From the NCBI RefSeq assembly GCF_035222375.1, contig NW_026946363.1:7726838-7790837 (forward strand): DNA of 64,000 nt, read 5' to 3'. Positions 23,338 through 34,200 of this stretch are shown piece by piece. Below the pieces are notes generated by a model. That model was not told the DNA's origin, did not search any database, and worked only from the letters and a program-made list of their open reading frames with translations. Origin of the DNA: Podospora pseudocomata. Taxonomy: Eukaryota; Ascomycota; Sordariomycetes; Sordariales; Podosporaceae. The position numbers were made by a program, and so were the translations under genes. Position 1 is the stretch's first letter. Every line of letters begins with the position of its first letter.

Positions 23338-23791
23338 GGAACTACAATGGGTTGGTTATACTGGTAGGACAATAGTGCTCATTGAATACGTACATGGAAT
23401 AATAGATCATTCAACGGGCAGAAAGCCGAATACATGCCGTTTCTCTATTTTGGTTCCCTCGGCCTGATGATAAGCTTCTCTTGGCTACGTGCTATCGGCG
23501 TCAAGATCATGCTGATGGATGCTCGAGCTGCAGGTTCCACTCACTCTAACCTGCTTCGAGAAGTAAAGCTGTGGGTCGGGCCCGTTTGGTCTAGCGTAGC
23601 AGGGGTCTCTGGCATCCCCTGGCGGCGCTTGCTCCGAGCACAACAAGCCCCTGATGAACCGGAAATTGGCTTGGCAGGTTCTCCATTTTTCAAGGTCCAG
23701 GCAACTTCACTCTTACTTTTGCAGCTCCTCAATCTTTGCACGCTTTCTTGAATTCCCATGATGGGAAAATAACGCCTGCCTTTAGCGCAGC
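23338..23791. other. Intergenic region, AAA ATPase 2 / pepsin-like gene
   Basis: 454 bases between tandem genes. Nothing beyond 3' UTR and promoter sequence is seen. Confidence 0.4.
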
Positions 23792-25597
23792 ATGTCACTC
23801 GTTTATTTACTTTTGCAATGTTTTCTTTTTGCGACGGCGACGTCTGCCCATCTTTTGTTCCCCTTTACCCGTGAGAGAATCATCGCCAGATCGATCGATA
23901 GCAAAACAGCAACTGTCCCCGTCTCGGCGTCAGGGCACGTCTTCATCGTCAACGTCACCGTCGGGACCCCCCCACAACCACTGTCGCTTCTCTTGTCACC
24001 GTCCTCGCCTCACACATGGCTTCCCAACGCCGACGAGGCCATGCCTTGTTCGCAAGGCTTCAACCTGCTATCAGGTGGCTTTCATCCCACTGATGTTCTC
24101 TCTGGCTCCGCTTGCAAATGGGGGGCATTCACTAAATCCAAATCGTCGACATTCCATGGAGCAGAAACGGTGAATTACCAGTTCGACGCGGCATATACCA
24201 GCACATTCACCGTGCGTGGCAGCAACTTCACCGATACACTAAAGATGGGTGATGTCGAGCTCGACAACTTCCCGATGGGCCTGGTGAATTCAGCCACAAA
24301 TAATCAATGGATCGGGATGCTTGGACTCGGCAATGATGGCACCACGACCTACCCCCGCCGCTCAACCAAATATTATCCCAACTTTGTGGATCGACTGGTA
24401 TCTTCTGGAAAGATTGTCACCCAAGCATACAGCATTTGGCTCAACAGTGCGGACGGAGCATCGGGATCTCTGCTTCTAGGTGCCATCGACAAATCGCGGT
24501 TCAAGGGCGAGCTGATACGCCTCAACACCGCTCGAGGTTACGACATCTTTCCCAGCGCCTTCGCCGTCTTATTGAACAGCATCAAAATGCTTGACGATTC
24601 GAAAGAGGCACTCAAGTTTGACGAAATCAGGCTGCTCTTTTCCCTCAGCCCTGCCGAATCCTTTTCGATCCTGCCCCGTGAACTCGCCGATCCCATCATC
24701 GCTGCAAGCGGCGCGACCTGGAATACGACTATAGAGAGGGCCACCATTCCGTGTGATGCTGGATCAAAGAATACAAAGCTCAATCTCCGCCTTCAGCTCG
24801 AGGGGCCGGACGGCCCCGTTCTCAATGTTCCCCTCGCAGATCTCATCGTCCCACAGGAAGTCACGAACTGGGAGATTGCCGTTGCCACCAACCCTCAAAG
24901 TCTCAATAGAAATACCTGCCTTTTTGGAATTCAAAAGTCGAACAGCGGACAGTTCAACATTGGCAGCGCCCTCTTGCGACGAACCTACATGGTGTTTGAT
25001 GCAGTCAACAAGGAAATCGCCCTTGCTCCTGTCAAGCCTGGGACTTCTGCCACGAAGCCCACCATTGTCCCGTTTGACAAGGCCGGCGCACGCATTCCTT
25101 CCTCGAGACTTTATTGTGCTGAGGGCAGTGAGTGTGTGTCTGAGTCTTCAATTGCTCCAGACTCAGAAGAAGGCGTGGAGACCGTTGTTGAGGAGGATGA
25201 ACCAAATTCGAACTGGAAGAAGATTGTGATTGGGGTGGTGGTCCCCATTGGTGTACTAGCCATTGCCCTACCCATCATTTATGTCATTATCATGAGACGC
25301 AAGCGCCAGGCAAAGGCAAGGGAGGAAGCCCTCTCACGACAACGAGAAACAGATCACACAGACGGGGAGGATAGCTTCAAGGAGGATGAATATGGTGTCA
25401 AGGTTACAGTGTCCGTCTCTTCAAAGGTGTCAGTGGCGAAGGCACCGCCATCGCCCCAGTTCTTCTTGGGTGTGCCAGGGGGATTTCCCAGCATCCCTGA
25501 AGACAGACAGTCACAGTATTCTGGAGATGCGCTTCTGGGACCTGATAGCCGGAGTGGGAGTAGGAATGGGAGTGAGAAGGAAGTGTCTAAGTGTTAG
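23792..25597 (+). CDS. Pepsin-fold membrane protein lacking both catalytic Asp motifs (pseudo-protease)
   Basis: One exon, 601 aa. A signal peptide (~1-19) is followed by a pepsin-family A1 fold: V-N-V-T-V-G-T-P-P-Q-P just before the place where active enzymes have D-T-G-S. Here that place reads S-P-S-S (residues ~69-72), then H-T-W-L-P. The second catalytic D-(T/S)-G, expected near residue 285, reads F-S-L-S-P-A before S-I-L-P. The lobe ends, glycosylation sites and W-I-G-M-L-G-L-G are kept. A single membrane helix spans about residues 478-500, with a basic R-R-K-R stop and a ~95-residue cytoplasmic tail. It is likely a surface receptor-like or binding protein, not a protease. Confidence 0.83.
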   Translation: MSLVYLLLQCFLFATATSAHLLFPFTRERIIARSIDSKTATVPVSASGHVFIVNVTVGTPPQPLSLLLSPSSPHTWLPNADEAMPCSQGFNLLSGGFHPTDVLSGSACKWGAFTKSKSSTFHGAETVNYQFDAAYTSTFTVRGSNFTDTLKMGDVELDNFPMGLVNSATNNQWIGMLGLGNDGTTTYPRRSTKYYPNFVDRLVSSGKIVTQAYSIWLNSADGASGSLLLGAIDKSRFKGELIRLNTARGYDIFPSAFAVLLNSIKMLDDSKEALKFDEIRLLFSLSPAESFSILPRELADPIIAASGATWNTTIERATIPCDAGSKNTKLNLRLQLEGPDGPVLNVPLADLIVPQEVTNWEIAVATNPQSLNRNTCLFGIQKSNSGQFNIGSALLRRTYMVFDAVNKEIALAPVKPGTSATKPTIVPFDKAGARIPSSRLYCAEGSECVSESSIAPDSEEGVETVVEEDEPNSNWKKIVIGVVVPIGVLAIALPIIYVIIMRRKRQAKAREEALSRQRETDHTDGEDSFKEDEYGVKVTVSVSSKVSVAKAPPSPQFFLGVPGGFPSIPEDRQSQYSGDALLGPDSRSGSRNGSEKEVSKC

Positions 25598-25701
25598 CTG
25601 GCTATTTGTTTGTAATTCATTCGTTTATAGGAAATAAAGAACGCATAAAGGCCCCACGTTAGTTTTTCTGCCAGGTGTTTCCTTCTGCATTACAAGCCTT
25701 A

Positions 25702-25747
25702 ACGTGTGTGATAAGCGAACGGGACAGACAAGCGAGCGGGACACTTT
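25702..25747 (+). repeat. Left terminal inverted repeat of the Fot1/pogo element
   Basis: 46 bases that match the reverse complement of 27517-27562 at every position; the first difference is at base 25748. Confidence 0.95.
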
Positions 25748-25790
25748 CTACTACCCTACCACAACTACCCTCAATTACACAACCACAACA

Positions 25791-27464
25791 CTAGGAAACC
25801 ACAATAACTCTATCAGAAATTGATGAATCAGACGATTCTGCAGCCTCCTTGCACGTGCGTGCATTATGGCCAGGCTTGCCGCACACACCACAGCACTGAA
25901 TCTTCGTACGAGACCCCCCTGCACCACCACCATTCTGTCGGTTTTCCTGGATTACTTGCTCGCTCACAGCCTTCTGATCCAGTAGATCCTGTGCCTCTTG
26001 TACAGTAAGTGACCCTCCAAGCCTCACACGTGTTTTTTTGGCTCTCCGTCTCTTACTAAGCCCCTCATTGGCCTTACGTAGCGAAGAGTTTTCTGTACGG
26101 AGAAGGGCCACCTCGTGCATTATTGCCATTGCTCCCTTAGTACACTGGTCCACAGCGGCTAGCATGGAGGTGGTAGAGCTGCCTTGATGGTTGGAAATGC
26201 GAGTTTTAATAAGCTTTGACTGTGAGTTTGCTTCTCGAGGGTTGTGTGGCGTTTGGTAGAGCCAAGGTAGTGCCGTGCCCGGCCTTGAGGATGGGGGTGT
26301 TGGAGTCCGGAGCCGTACATCCAGCTTAGAAAGCAACCTCTCTGGGTCGTACGGCACAAGGCCAGCTCCAGCAAAACCTCCCTGGATATTCTTTTCTGTG
26401 ATCGAAGCAAAAAACGCTTCTCTAAATGCACAAAGAAACTCCAACTTGCTGATGTGTGTGATGTTCATCCGCATCAACTGCTCAATCTGGCGACTGTACG
26501 CCTTCTTCAATGGCGCAAAACAGCCAACATCCAATGGCTGAAGTAGGTGGGAGGAGTGCGGAGGCATACATAGTGTAATAATGTTGTGCTCCTGGCAGTA
26601 GGTTTCGAATTCTTCGGAGTGGTGGCTCTCGTGGCCGTCAAGGATTAACAGCCGATATTTGCCCTTCGTACGAGATACCGTGTGGAAATCGAAGTGCTTG
26701 ATCCAATCTAGGCCTACTGCATTGGTAGTCCAGCCGTTCTCAGTGGTTGCGATGCGCCAGTCGGCTGGGAGGTTGCATTCTTGATACCAATTGGCGAGGT
26801 GATATTGCCCGGCCAAGATGATGAATGGTGGGATAGCCCAACCCAGAGCATTCACTCCCTGAATAACTGTAGCCCACTCACGATTGCCAGGCTGGACCTG
26901 TTTGGCCTTACCACGGCCATCAGAAGTTGTAACGACCATAATGGCGACGATAATGCCCATCATAAACCCAGTCTCGTCAAAATTGTACGAATCGTCGTCG
27001 AGGATGCCGTATTTGACCTTGACATTATATACAAGGGCAAACCACTCGCGGATAATCTTTGGATCTTCGCATTTAGCCCTCTGGTAGTCGTATTTACGCG
27101 TAAATTGCGTCCGAAGTTCTGGCTGGCGTTTGACGAAGTTGTGAGCCCATCGTATACCAACAGGGGGCGCGTCGCGTTCGCGCAACAATCGGTTGGCCAT
27201 ATCTTCCACGTAACAAAGCCGAGGATGAAATGCGCGTGCACATAGCTCAATTATATATTGAACAAGCGTTTGCTCTTCTAGGTCCGTGAGCTTACGCGAA
27301 TTGGCTGGAATATCGCTTCGTGAAAGTTTACCGTTGCGTCGGTTATGGAGGGTTGTTTTCTCGACATTGTAGATATTTGCTGCAGCTCGGATACTTAATT
27401 TCTTATCCTTTTGCATAGCTTCGAGGGCTAAGTTCATCCTGGCTTCGTAGGAAGGAGTTGCCAT
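25791..27464 (-). CDS. Transposase, DD35D Fot1/pogo family with CCHC zinc knuckle
   Basis: 557 aa, uninterrupted. An N-terminal psq/CENP-B-type helix-turn-helix (about residues 5-130) includes S-I-R-A-A-A-N-I-Y-N-V. The DDE domain has its first Asp in Y-N-F-D-E-T-G-F (~162), second in L-I-L-D-G-H-E-S-H (~275) and third in Q-P-L-D-V-G, exactly 35 residues after the second. A C-terminal C-G-V-C-G-K-P-G-H-N-A-R-T-C zinc knuckle (~525) is typical of this fungal group. It binds the inverted repeats and cuts and pastes the element. I start at 27464, inside the element; the frame extends further upstream through the inverted repeat into the flank by chance. Confidence 0.93.
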   Translation of the reverse strand: MATPSYEARMNLALEAMQKDKKLSIRAAANIYNVEKTTLHNRRNGKLSRSDIPANSRKLTDLEEQTLVQYIIELCARAFHPRLCYVEDMANRLLRERDAPPVGIRWAHNFVKRQPELRTQFTRKYDYQRAKCEDPKIIREWFALVYNVKVKYGILDDDSYNFDETGFMMGIIVAIMVVTTSDGRGKAKQVQPGNREWATVIQGVNALGWAIPPFIILAGQYHLANWYQECNLPADWRIATTENGWTTNAVGLDWIKHFDFHTVSRTKGKYRLLILDGHESHHSEEFETYCQEHNIITLCMPPHSSHLLQPLDVGCFAPLKKAYSRQIEQLMRMNITHISKLEFLCAFREAFFASITEKNIQGGFAGAGLVPYDPERLLSKLDVRLRTPTPPSSRPGTALPWLYQTPHNPREANSQSKLIKTRISNHQGSSTTSMLAAVDQCTKGAMAIMHEVALLRTENSSLRKANEGLSKRRRAKKTRVRLGGSLTVQEAQDLLDQKAVSEQVIQENRQNGGGAGGSRTKIQCCGVCGKPGHNARTCKEAAESSDSSISDRVIVVS

Positions 27465-27516
27465 AATAGTTTGTGGAGAAATTTGATGTTTTGTGAACAG
27501 GAGACGCGTCGCGAAA

Positions 27517-27562
27517 AAAGTGTCCCGCTCGCTTGTCTGTCCCGTTCGCTTATCACACACGT
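27517..27562 (-). repeat. Right terminal inverted repeat of the Fot1/pogo element
   Basis: 46 bases, perfect inverted copy of the left terminus; followed by the TA target duplication. Confidence 0.95.
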
Positions 27563-27794
27563 TAGGCAATCGAGATTGGCGTGGCGGGGAAGACTGACCA
27601 AAGTACGGCTTGCTTTGAAGCAGAAATTTGGCTTTGTCTTCGGCTTCGGACGTCTGAGCCTTGGGGATCAACATGACGGTGTCGGTGGAGGACAAAAGTG
27701 ACTGTAAAACGCTTTGGAGTTTCTGGTCACACTCGGCGGTGGGGTTCCACTGGGGAAGAGCAGCCGGAGCCATGGGCACATCCGCGGATGCCAT

Positions 27795-28247
27795 GGCGAG
27801 AGGGGAATGATGAGAGATGTAGAACGTCTGAAAAATGTGTTCAAGTGTTAAACGGTTGACATGTAAAAAGAAGCACTACATGTCCAAGATTAGGTCGAGT
27901 TGATGAAGGCGTATTGCAGCTATTCTCAGTCCCGCCCAGAACTTGCCAAGACGTTGGGCACCTCATTCAGTCCCGTTCCTCAACTGTTGGCTAGACCTGT
28001 TTGAACTCCTGAGGGACAGCCAGCCCCCTCGACATGGGACTCTGGCCAGTAAAATTCTTTGACAGCTGCGACGCATTTGATTGCTTGTTCTAGCGAAATC
28101 GTGCTCAATAACCACGGTTGGAATGTTTAGATCATGACCAGCCAGGCTTTCATAATCAACGGTCCTGAGATCTTGATTTCAGCGATAGGTAGGTAGGTAA
28201 CTCGCCTCCCAAGCTACCTAGATAACATAAGATCCACCTCCTTCCCT
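27795..28247. other. Intergenic region left of the Tc-like locus
   Basis: 450 bases with no supported gene. At 28185-28225 is a cluster of AGGTAGGTAGGT/CTACCTAG-type words; similar words recur at 36500-36531 and near 40850, at the locus borders and promoters. Confidence 0.4.
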
Positions 28248-31200
28248 TCACTTCTTCCCGCCTTTGTAGACAGAAAGAAGCCGAGCCCTATTATTAAACA
28301 CCACCTTCCCTAGCGCTTCAAATTTCTCAACATCCTCCGACATGTCACCCACCGGCCAGCTGATATTCAGCGAGGTTGACTTCTCGTTCTTGTCCAAATT
28401 GTTTATTTCCTTGTACGACTGGTACATGGTGTTTTTCATCCCTCCCTTCAGATTATCGCTCGCCTGCTTACCGAAGTCTTCAATCGAGCGGATTAAACCT
28501 TTCATCTCCTTCGCCTTCTCCCCACTCGACAAACTCTTGTTGGCGAGGCTCGCCTTGACTTCGTCAAACTGGCTGTTGAGGTTGTCGACCGCCTGGTCCC
28601 ATTCGGGCTGCTTGTCTCCGCGCTTCACGTTCTCCAGATAGGCGATGGTGTTGGCCGCAGTCTGGAGAAAATTCCTCGCCGCTGTCACCATGCCTTCTTG
28701 CATCACGCCGGTGCTGGCCTTTGTGCCGTAGAGCTTGGAGGATGCGTTTCTGTCTTGACCGGTGGCGGTGGTGTTGTTATTGTTGGTGGTTTTAGTACGA
28801 CCCCTCGATATCTTGTCGTTGCCACCGCCGGCCTGTTTATGAATCGGGGGGAGGTGGTTGGACCCCTTAGTCGGCTGGGAGAGAGGGTCCGTCTTCAAGG
28901 AGGCAAACATCTTGTTGTTGCTCTTGACTTCCTCTGCTTGCCATGGTCTGGCTACGAGTTTGAACCCGTGTTTCGCTGCCACATATGCCCCTTGGTCTTT
29001 TGGGTTCGCATCGTGGCTGGGATTCCCCGCCTTGAAAGGAGAACCGTCTCCGTTTTTCTTGAACACGTGGGTGACTCCGGTCGCACGGTCGACAGTATGT
29101 TGCCTGCCCGGAACTTTCGTCGGATCTCTTCCGGCTTTCGAAAATGCGGAAGTCCCGGGATGGTCGTCCAACCCTACAGGATCATTGCTGCAGTACACAA
29201 ACAAGTTGGGACCGTCCACGTCGCCAAACGGGTCCGGGGACGTCCACCGTCCCAACCACGGACAGTAATAGCGAGATCCGCAATGGTAGAGCCCCGTCTC
29301 CCGATCGTGTTCGTAGCGAGCAAACCGGTAGGACCGAGGGGCCTCGACTGCTTGGTGACTGGCCGTGTACATGACGGTTCCAAACGGGGAGTACTCCTCG
29401 TAGGTGACCAGTCGTCCGTTATCGTCAAGCTCGAGGTTGAATCCAATCTGATATCTCTCGAGAACGTCAGACGAATCAGAAGAGGACTCCACCAATGAAA
29501 GTATGTCTCCTGGGCTGCTAGCCACTCGGGCGATTGTGCGGGAGGATGCCGTCGTGGAGCCGTCGCTGGCCATACGCATTTGAACCTCGACTCCAGACAG
29601 GTATAAAGTATCCCGAGTCCTGCGGAATGGCCCCCCTAAAGCTGTGTCGTCAGAAGGGGCAGGTGTTGAACACTCGGTAACCTTTCGAACCCTTCTGCCA
29701 ACGTAGTCGTAGACATAATACGTCATCTCAGGGGTGCCAATATCCAGCTCCTGACCAGAGGATGCCGTCAGCATGTTGTCCATGTTCCACCGCAACAGCG
29801 AGAATCTCGGCAGATCCGTAATGCAACCCACCAACCCGGCGTCTCCCACATACCCATACTTCTCCTCTGTCTCACCCACCATCGTGCGGCTCAGACGATT
29901 GCTGTTGATGCTCCCGTCGACAGAGAGGGGACTGACTTCCTCGTAGTAATACCGTCTGGTCCATCCAGAGACAAACTGGTCGTCCGGGGCCGCGTGTCTC
30001 ATGGATAGGATGTTTCCACAGACGTCGTAAGTATATGACTCGCAATACCGGTACAGCCGAGTGCCATCTGTCGTGCCCTGGGCTGGTTTCGACCCTCTCA
30101 TGGCGTTGTGAGCCACGAGGCGAACGTCTCTTCCACCTTGACCCTTCCCACCTGCTGGCAACTGTCCCCGACCCCATGACTCTGTGAGCTGGCCAAGAGC
30201 ATCGTAGGTGTACTCCCAACAAGCGGCGACTGAGCATCCGCGGAAGTATTTTGTTTGATCAGCCGCGTCTTCCGTTCTAATCCGGCGCCCGGTAGAATCG
30301 TATACGTGGGAGAGGTCCTGCACAACCTCGTGCCTCCCACCCGCGGCCTTCCGAAGTGTCAGCTCCCGTATGAGCCTACGAGAGACGTCATCATAGGAGT
30401 AAGTAGTCCGCACACCGTTGTTGTAGGTCTTGGACAAAGGCAATCCATCTGCGGCAAAGGTGGCGTCGAGCAGACAGGACTTTGCCTCCTCCAGCTCAGT
30501 GTGATGAAATTTGACGCCTACGACATGGCCCAGACGTGAGAATGTTTTCGACGTTTTGTTTCCCTTGGCGTCAGTTTCGGAGACAACCTGACCGAAGCTA
30601 TCGCAGGAGGCAGTTTGGGAAAAGGCATGTGGTGCCAGAGATACCTGATCTGGCGTTTTCCAATCCAAGATAGATTTGTACTCGTTGGCCATCAAGAACG
30701 AACTCTCGACAAGGTTCCCCCGGACATCGAAACGATCGTTGATGTGCACTCCCGATTGGTCATGGATCTTCCAAACATTCCCTCGCAAATTGGCTGTGTG
30801 AGCGATCTCGGGAGGTGCAGACTCGCCATACGTAGCCGCGGTGACGAGAACCGGATCTGCCACACCATTCACCAGCAGCTTCCCAGTTTCTCTACGAAGG
30901 GCATCGTACTCGTAGAGAAAACAGACGCTCCGACTGTTCCAAGAACATATGGTAGATCCGTTGACATCCAGAATGGTGCCAACATCACCGGCATCCATAC
31001 TGGAGCACAGAACCGGCCTGTCAAGCTTGTCGTACACGTTCTTCTCCACAAGGCGGCCCAGAGCGTCAAAATCACGTACCTTGTTTCCGGAGATGTCGTA
31101 CGCGAGAGACCGAGAGTGGAGATACGTCTTTCCAGGCACTGAGTGAACGCTTCGGATGGGTAGACCGCAGCTTCCCAAATGTGTCGTGGTAGTGCTGCCA

Positions 31201-34200
31201 AAGTACACGGCAGACTTCATCAAGTCTCGTCTGTCTGACCCGGCGGATGAGTCGAAGGAGCGAAACCACCCGGGACGATAGCGCGCGGCTTGAACACGCA
31301 GCAGCAAGTGACCAACGTGGGGGTCGAACTCGGGCGTCGAACACATCCCCATGGTCCCGAAATCATGCTCGGTGAGCGACCAAGGCGTGTAGACAGTCTT
31401 GGACCAAACGCCGTCCAGAGTCAAGGATGCAACCTCGTGACCAACGCCATCAAAAAGCGCTGTCGAACCAGGTCGGTCAAGCGCCGAGTTAAAGATGAAG
31501 TCCGGGGAGGAGACAAAAAAGGGGTGATAGGTTCGAACAACCTGGCTGGATACATCGCCAGTCGTGATGCCCGTCGCGATCCAACGCTCTGCGGGTTTTG
31601 TAGGGTCGTTCAGCACAAAGCTCTGAACCGGTGCGCCGTGACCATCCAAGTATGTGACGTTGACGCGCAGAATCGGGTTTTCGGAGCGTCGGAATGAGGA
31701 GTTGCGAGCTATACCAATGATGACAGCTGGGCTTACAGTCCCAGTCGAGTTGTGGCACCGATGGAGGGCATAAATCACGCGGCTCCCAGCGTTTCCTAAC
31801 AAACGCTTCGTCGTAGACCCACAGGGATCTCGAAGAACGCTTTCCACTTCCTCGTCAGTCACTTCAACTTGAACGTCGTCCAGAGAGTCGACATCTAGCT
31901 CCACCTCATCTCCGGGCCGGAATTCCTTCCCCAATAGACCCGCGCATGTAGTTTGACCCAGCGTGTTGAGAGACACCGACTGCCGGATGCCATTCTGATC
32001 AGTGACAACGACAGGTTGGAGCTGTTGGTAATCATTTTGAAACGTGATTTTACCGCCCAGAGCATTTTGCACCTCTGCTGCAAGAAGCAGGTTTCCATCC
32101 AAATACAAACTTGACAAGTTCCCGAACGGATCGATGTGCCTGGCGGGGGTGTAAAACCGCCTTCTGGCGGCACCCAACTCGCTTTCAGGAGGAGAATCCG
32201 AAGAGCGGAACTGGACATGGACTGACGGAGCCCACCAGTTGCTGTCTTGATCGAGTTTCACATAGCCTCCGGCTGACAGAAGTTCCGATTCCAAGTCAGC
32301 GCCGAGGACATGGCACTTCTCTTGATTGGCCTTGATCTTTGACAGGACATGGACATCAAAAGCCAGCGTGTAAGACTTGTGAACAACCGAAAACTCGTCG
32401 ATCTTCCCATCTGCCAAACAGGTGTTGAGGGTGTTGTCCAGAAAGATAGTTCTTTCCTCTGAGCGCAGCCCTCGCACAGTCTCTGTTGTCCCTCCAATGC
32501 TCTTCATCTCCGGAAGAGAACCAAAGTCCATAAGACGGATCTCATCCACATCCAGAATTCCACGACTGGGAAACTTGAATCCGAGAATCTCATGACTTTG
32601 GTGGCGCCAGGCAATGGGCTTTCTCCAGCATCCTGTCTCGACGCTGCCTGCGGGATTCGTGAACCAAACTCTGTCGTGAGAAACATTTCCAGCGGTTTGG
32701 TTCCGTATGACATCGCTGTCGCCGTGCGAGACAAATGTTGCAAACTCCTTTGAGCGGGGATACACCACAGTCACGGACTCCTCCACATCGCCGTAATCAT
32801 TCGACCTGAGCACGATGGCCTGCGATACTTTGGGGTCCCTCGGACGCCGACCGTACTCTGTTGTCACCGAGGACCTGGGTACAAGTTGAAAGACGCCATG
32901 CTTGCTGGGGCCTTTTGGCTGAAGCTCTTTGATGTCGTAACAGAACTCTTCAACGGAATAAGGGATCGACTCGTTCGGCGTTCCGTCGAGGCTGTACATC
33001 TCAGTGCGCAGCGGGGTACCCTTCAACACCTGGAATGCCTCTGACATGTTCTTGTTGGCTTGGGTCAGACTTTGCAACTTGGATGTCAGAAGCGAAGGAG
33101 AGAACAGCGCTTGCGCTTCAACCATCAACCCCTTCCCAATACCAAACCACGACTTTGTATACAATGTCGGCGACTCGTACGTCTCATCCTTGCCCAACAT
33201 GAGCCTTTCCGTCTTCCATTGCTCTACCATCTCGAAACCGGCGAATGCCTTCTCTACCGAGTCGTAGTGGCCATTGTGATAGGAGTAGGTTGTAGTCGTA
33301 GTATTACCAGTGATCTGGTCTCGGACAGTCACCTTGGAAAGGCACTGGACAGGAAATGGTAGTCTCGAGGACCAAGGAGTAGCACTGCGACGAGCCTTGA
33401 GATAGAAAGCCGTCGAGGGCTCATACGAAACTGTCGTCACAGCACCAAAGCCGTTCGTATACTCCCGCAGCAAGTGGGGCTTTCCGCCCCCCATCAGGTC
33501 GATGTACCGCAGCTCAACCTCACCACTCGAGCCGGACGCCTCAGCCCAGCAGAGACACCCAGAGCCCCGCCCAAATAAATCCAGCGTGAAGACAGACGAA
33601 GGAACAGCAGTTGCCGGTAAGGCCCTTACGAAATGGCGCCTGCTCCACGAATTACCTGCCTGATTGAAGTAAACGTGGGCACCGCCTGCTGGGAGTAGGT
33701 ACAGCACATCCGTCAACCCGTTGCCGTCAATGTCGATGAGCCGCAGGCGGACAGGATCAAACCCGCCAGGATCACCATCATCACCGCCGCATGCGAAGAC
33801 AGGCGGGCTCCCCATTTGCTGCACATAACCGAATCTACCGTGCCCTTGATTCGGCCAGAACTTGATGCTCGCCTGAGAGATCTCAACCAAATCCGCAAGA
33901 CCGTCGCCCGTCATATCGGCAACAAATGTCTGTGTTTCAGCCGCCTGGGACGAGCCAAGCCGAGGGTGATCAGCCGAGGCCACACTCAGTGTCCGACGAG
34001 AAGTGGTGCGACCTTGTTTCCCGAGATTTTGCTCCCAAACAATCTCTCGGGAGTCCCCCCCTGCCGCATAAAGAAGATCTGGCAGGCCATCACCGGTAAG
34101 GTCCATGGAAAGCGTATCACCCGGACCCTTGCTGAATTCACTGGACGGTGTGGGGGGGAACTCGGAGTATACACTCCATGAGTCTGAATCATCACGCTCC

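Larger units (their letters stand above)
25700..27564 (-). mobile_element. Fot1/pogo-type DNA transposon (Tc1-mariner superfamily), complete
   Basis: An element of 1,861 bp (25702-27562) has 46-bp perfect terminal inverted repeats (25702-25747 and 27517-27562), starting ACGTGTGTG at each outer end. It is flanked by TA dinucleotides at 25700-25701 and 27563-27564, the target duplication of this superfamily. It contains one intact transposase on the minus strand. Perfect inverted repeats with an open transposase suggest a recent insertion. Confidence 0.95.
25650..27794 (-). pseudogene. Short host reading frame interrupted by the Fot1/pogo element
   Basis: An ATG at 27794 opens a frame of 77 codons that meets the transposon at 27564. 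Removing the element and one TA lets the frame continue for about a dozen codons to a stop near 25658. No family is recognised, and such a short frame could be chance. If real, it was a small gene or a first exon convergent with the pepsin-like gene and lost its 3' end to the insertion. Confidence 0.3.

Noticed and set aside
27465-27794. N-terminal extension of the transposase to 27794
   Set aside because: The extra frame crosses the inverted repeat and TA into flanking DNA, so it cannot belong to the transposon.
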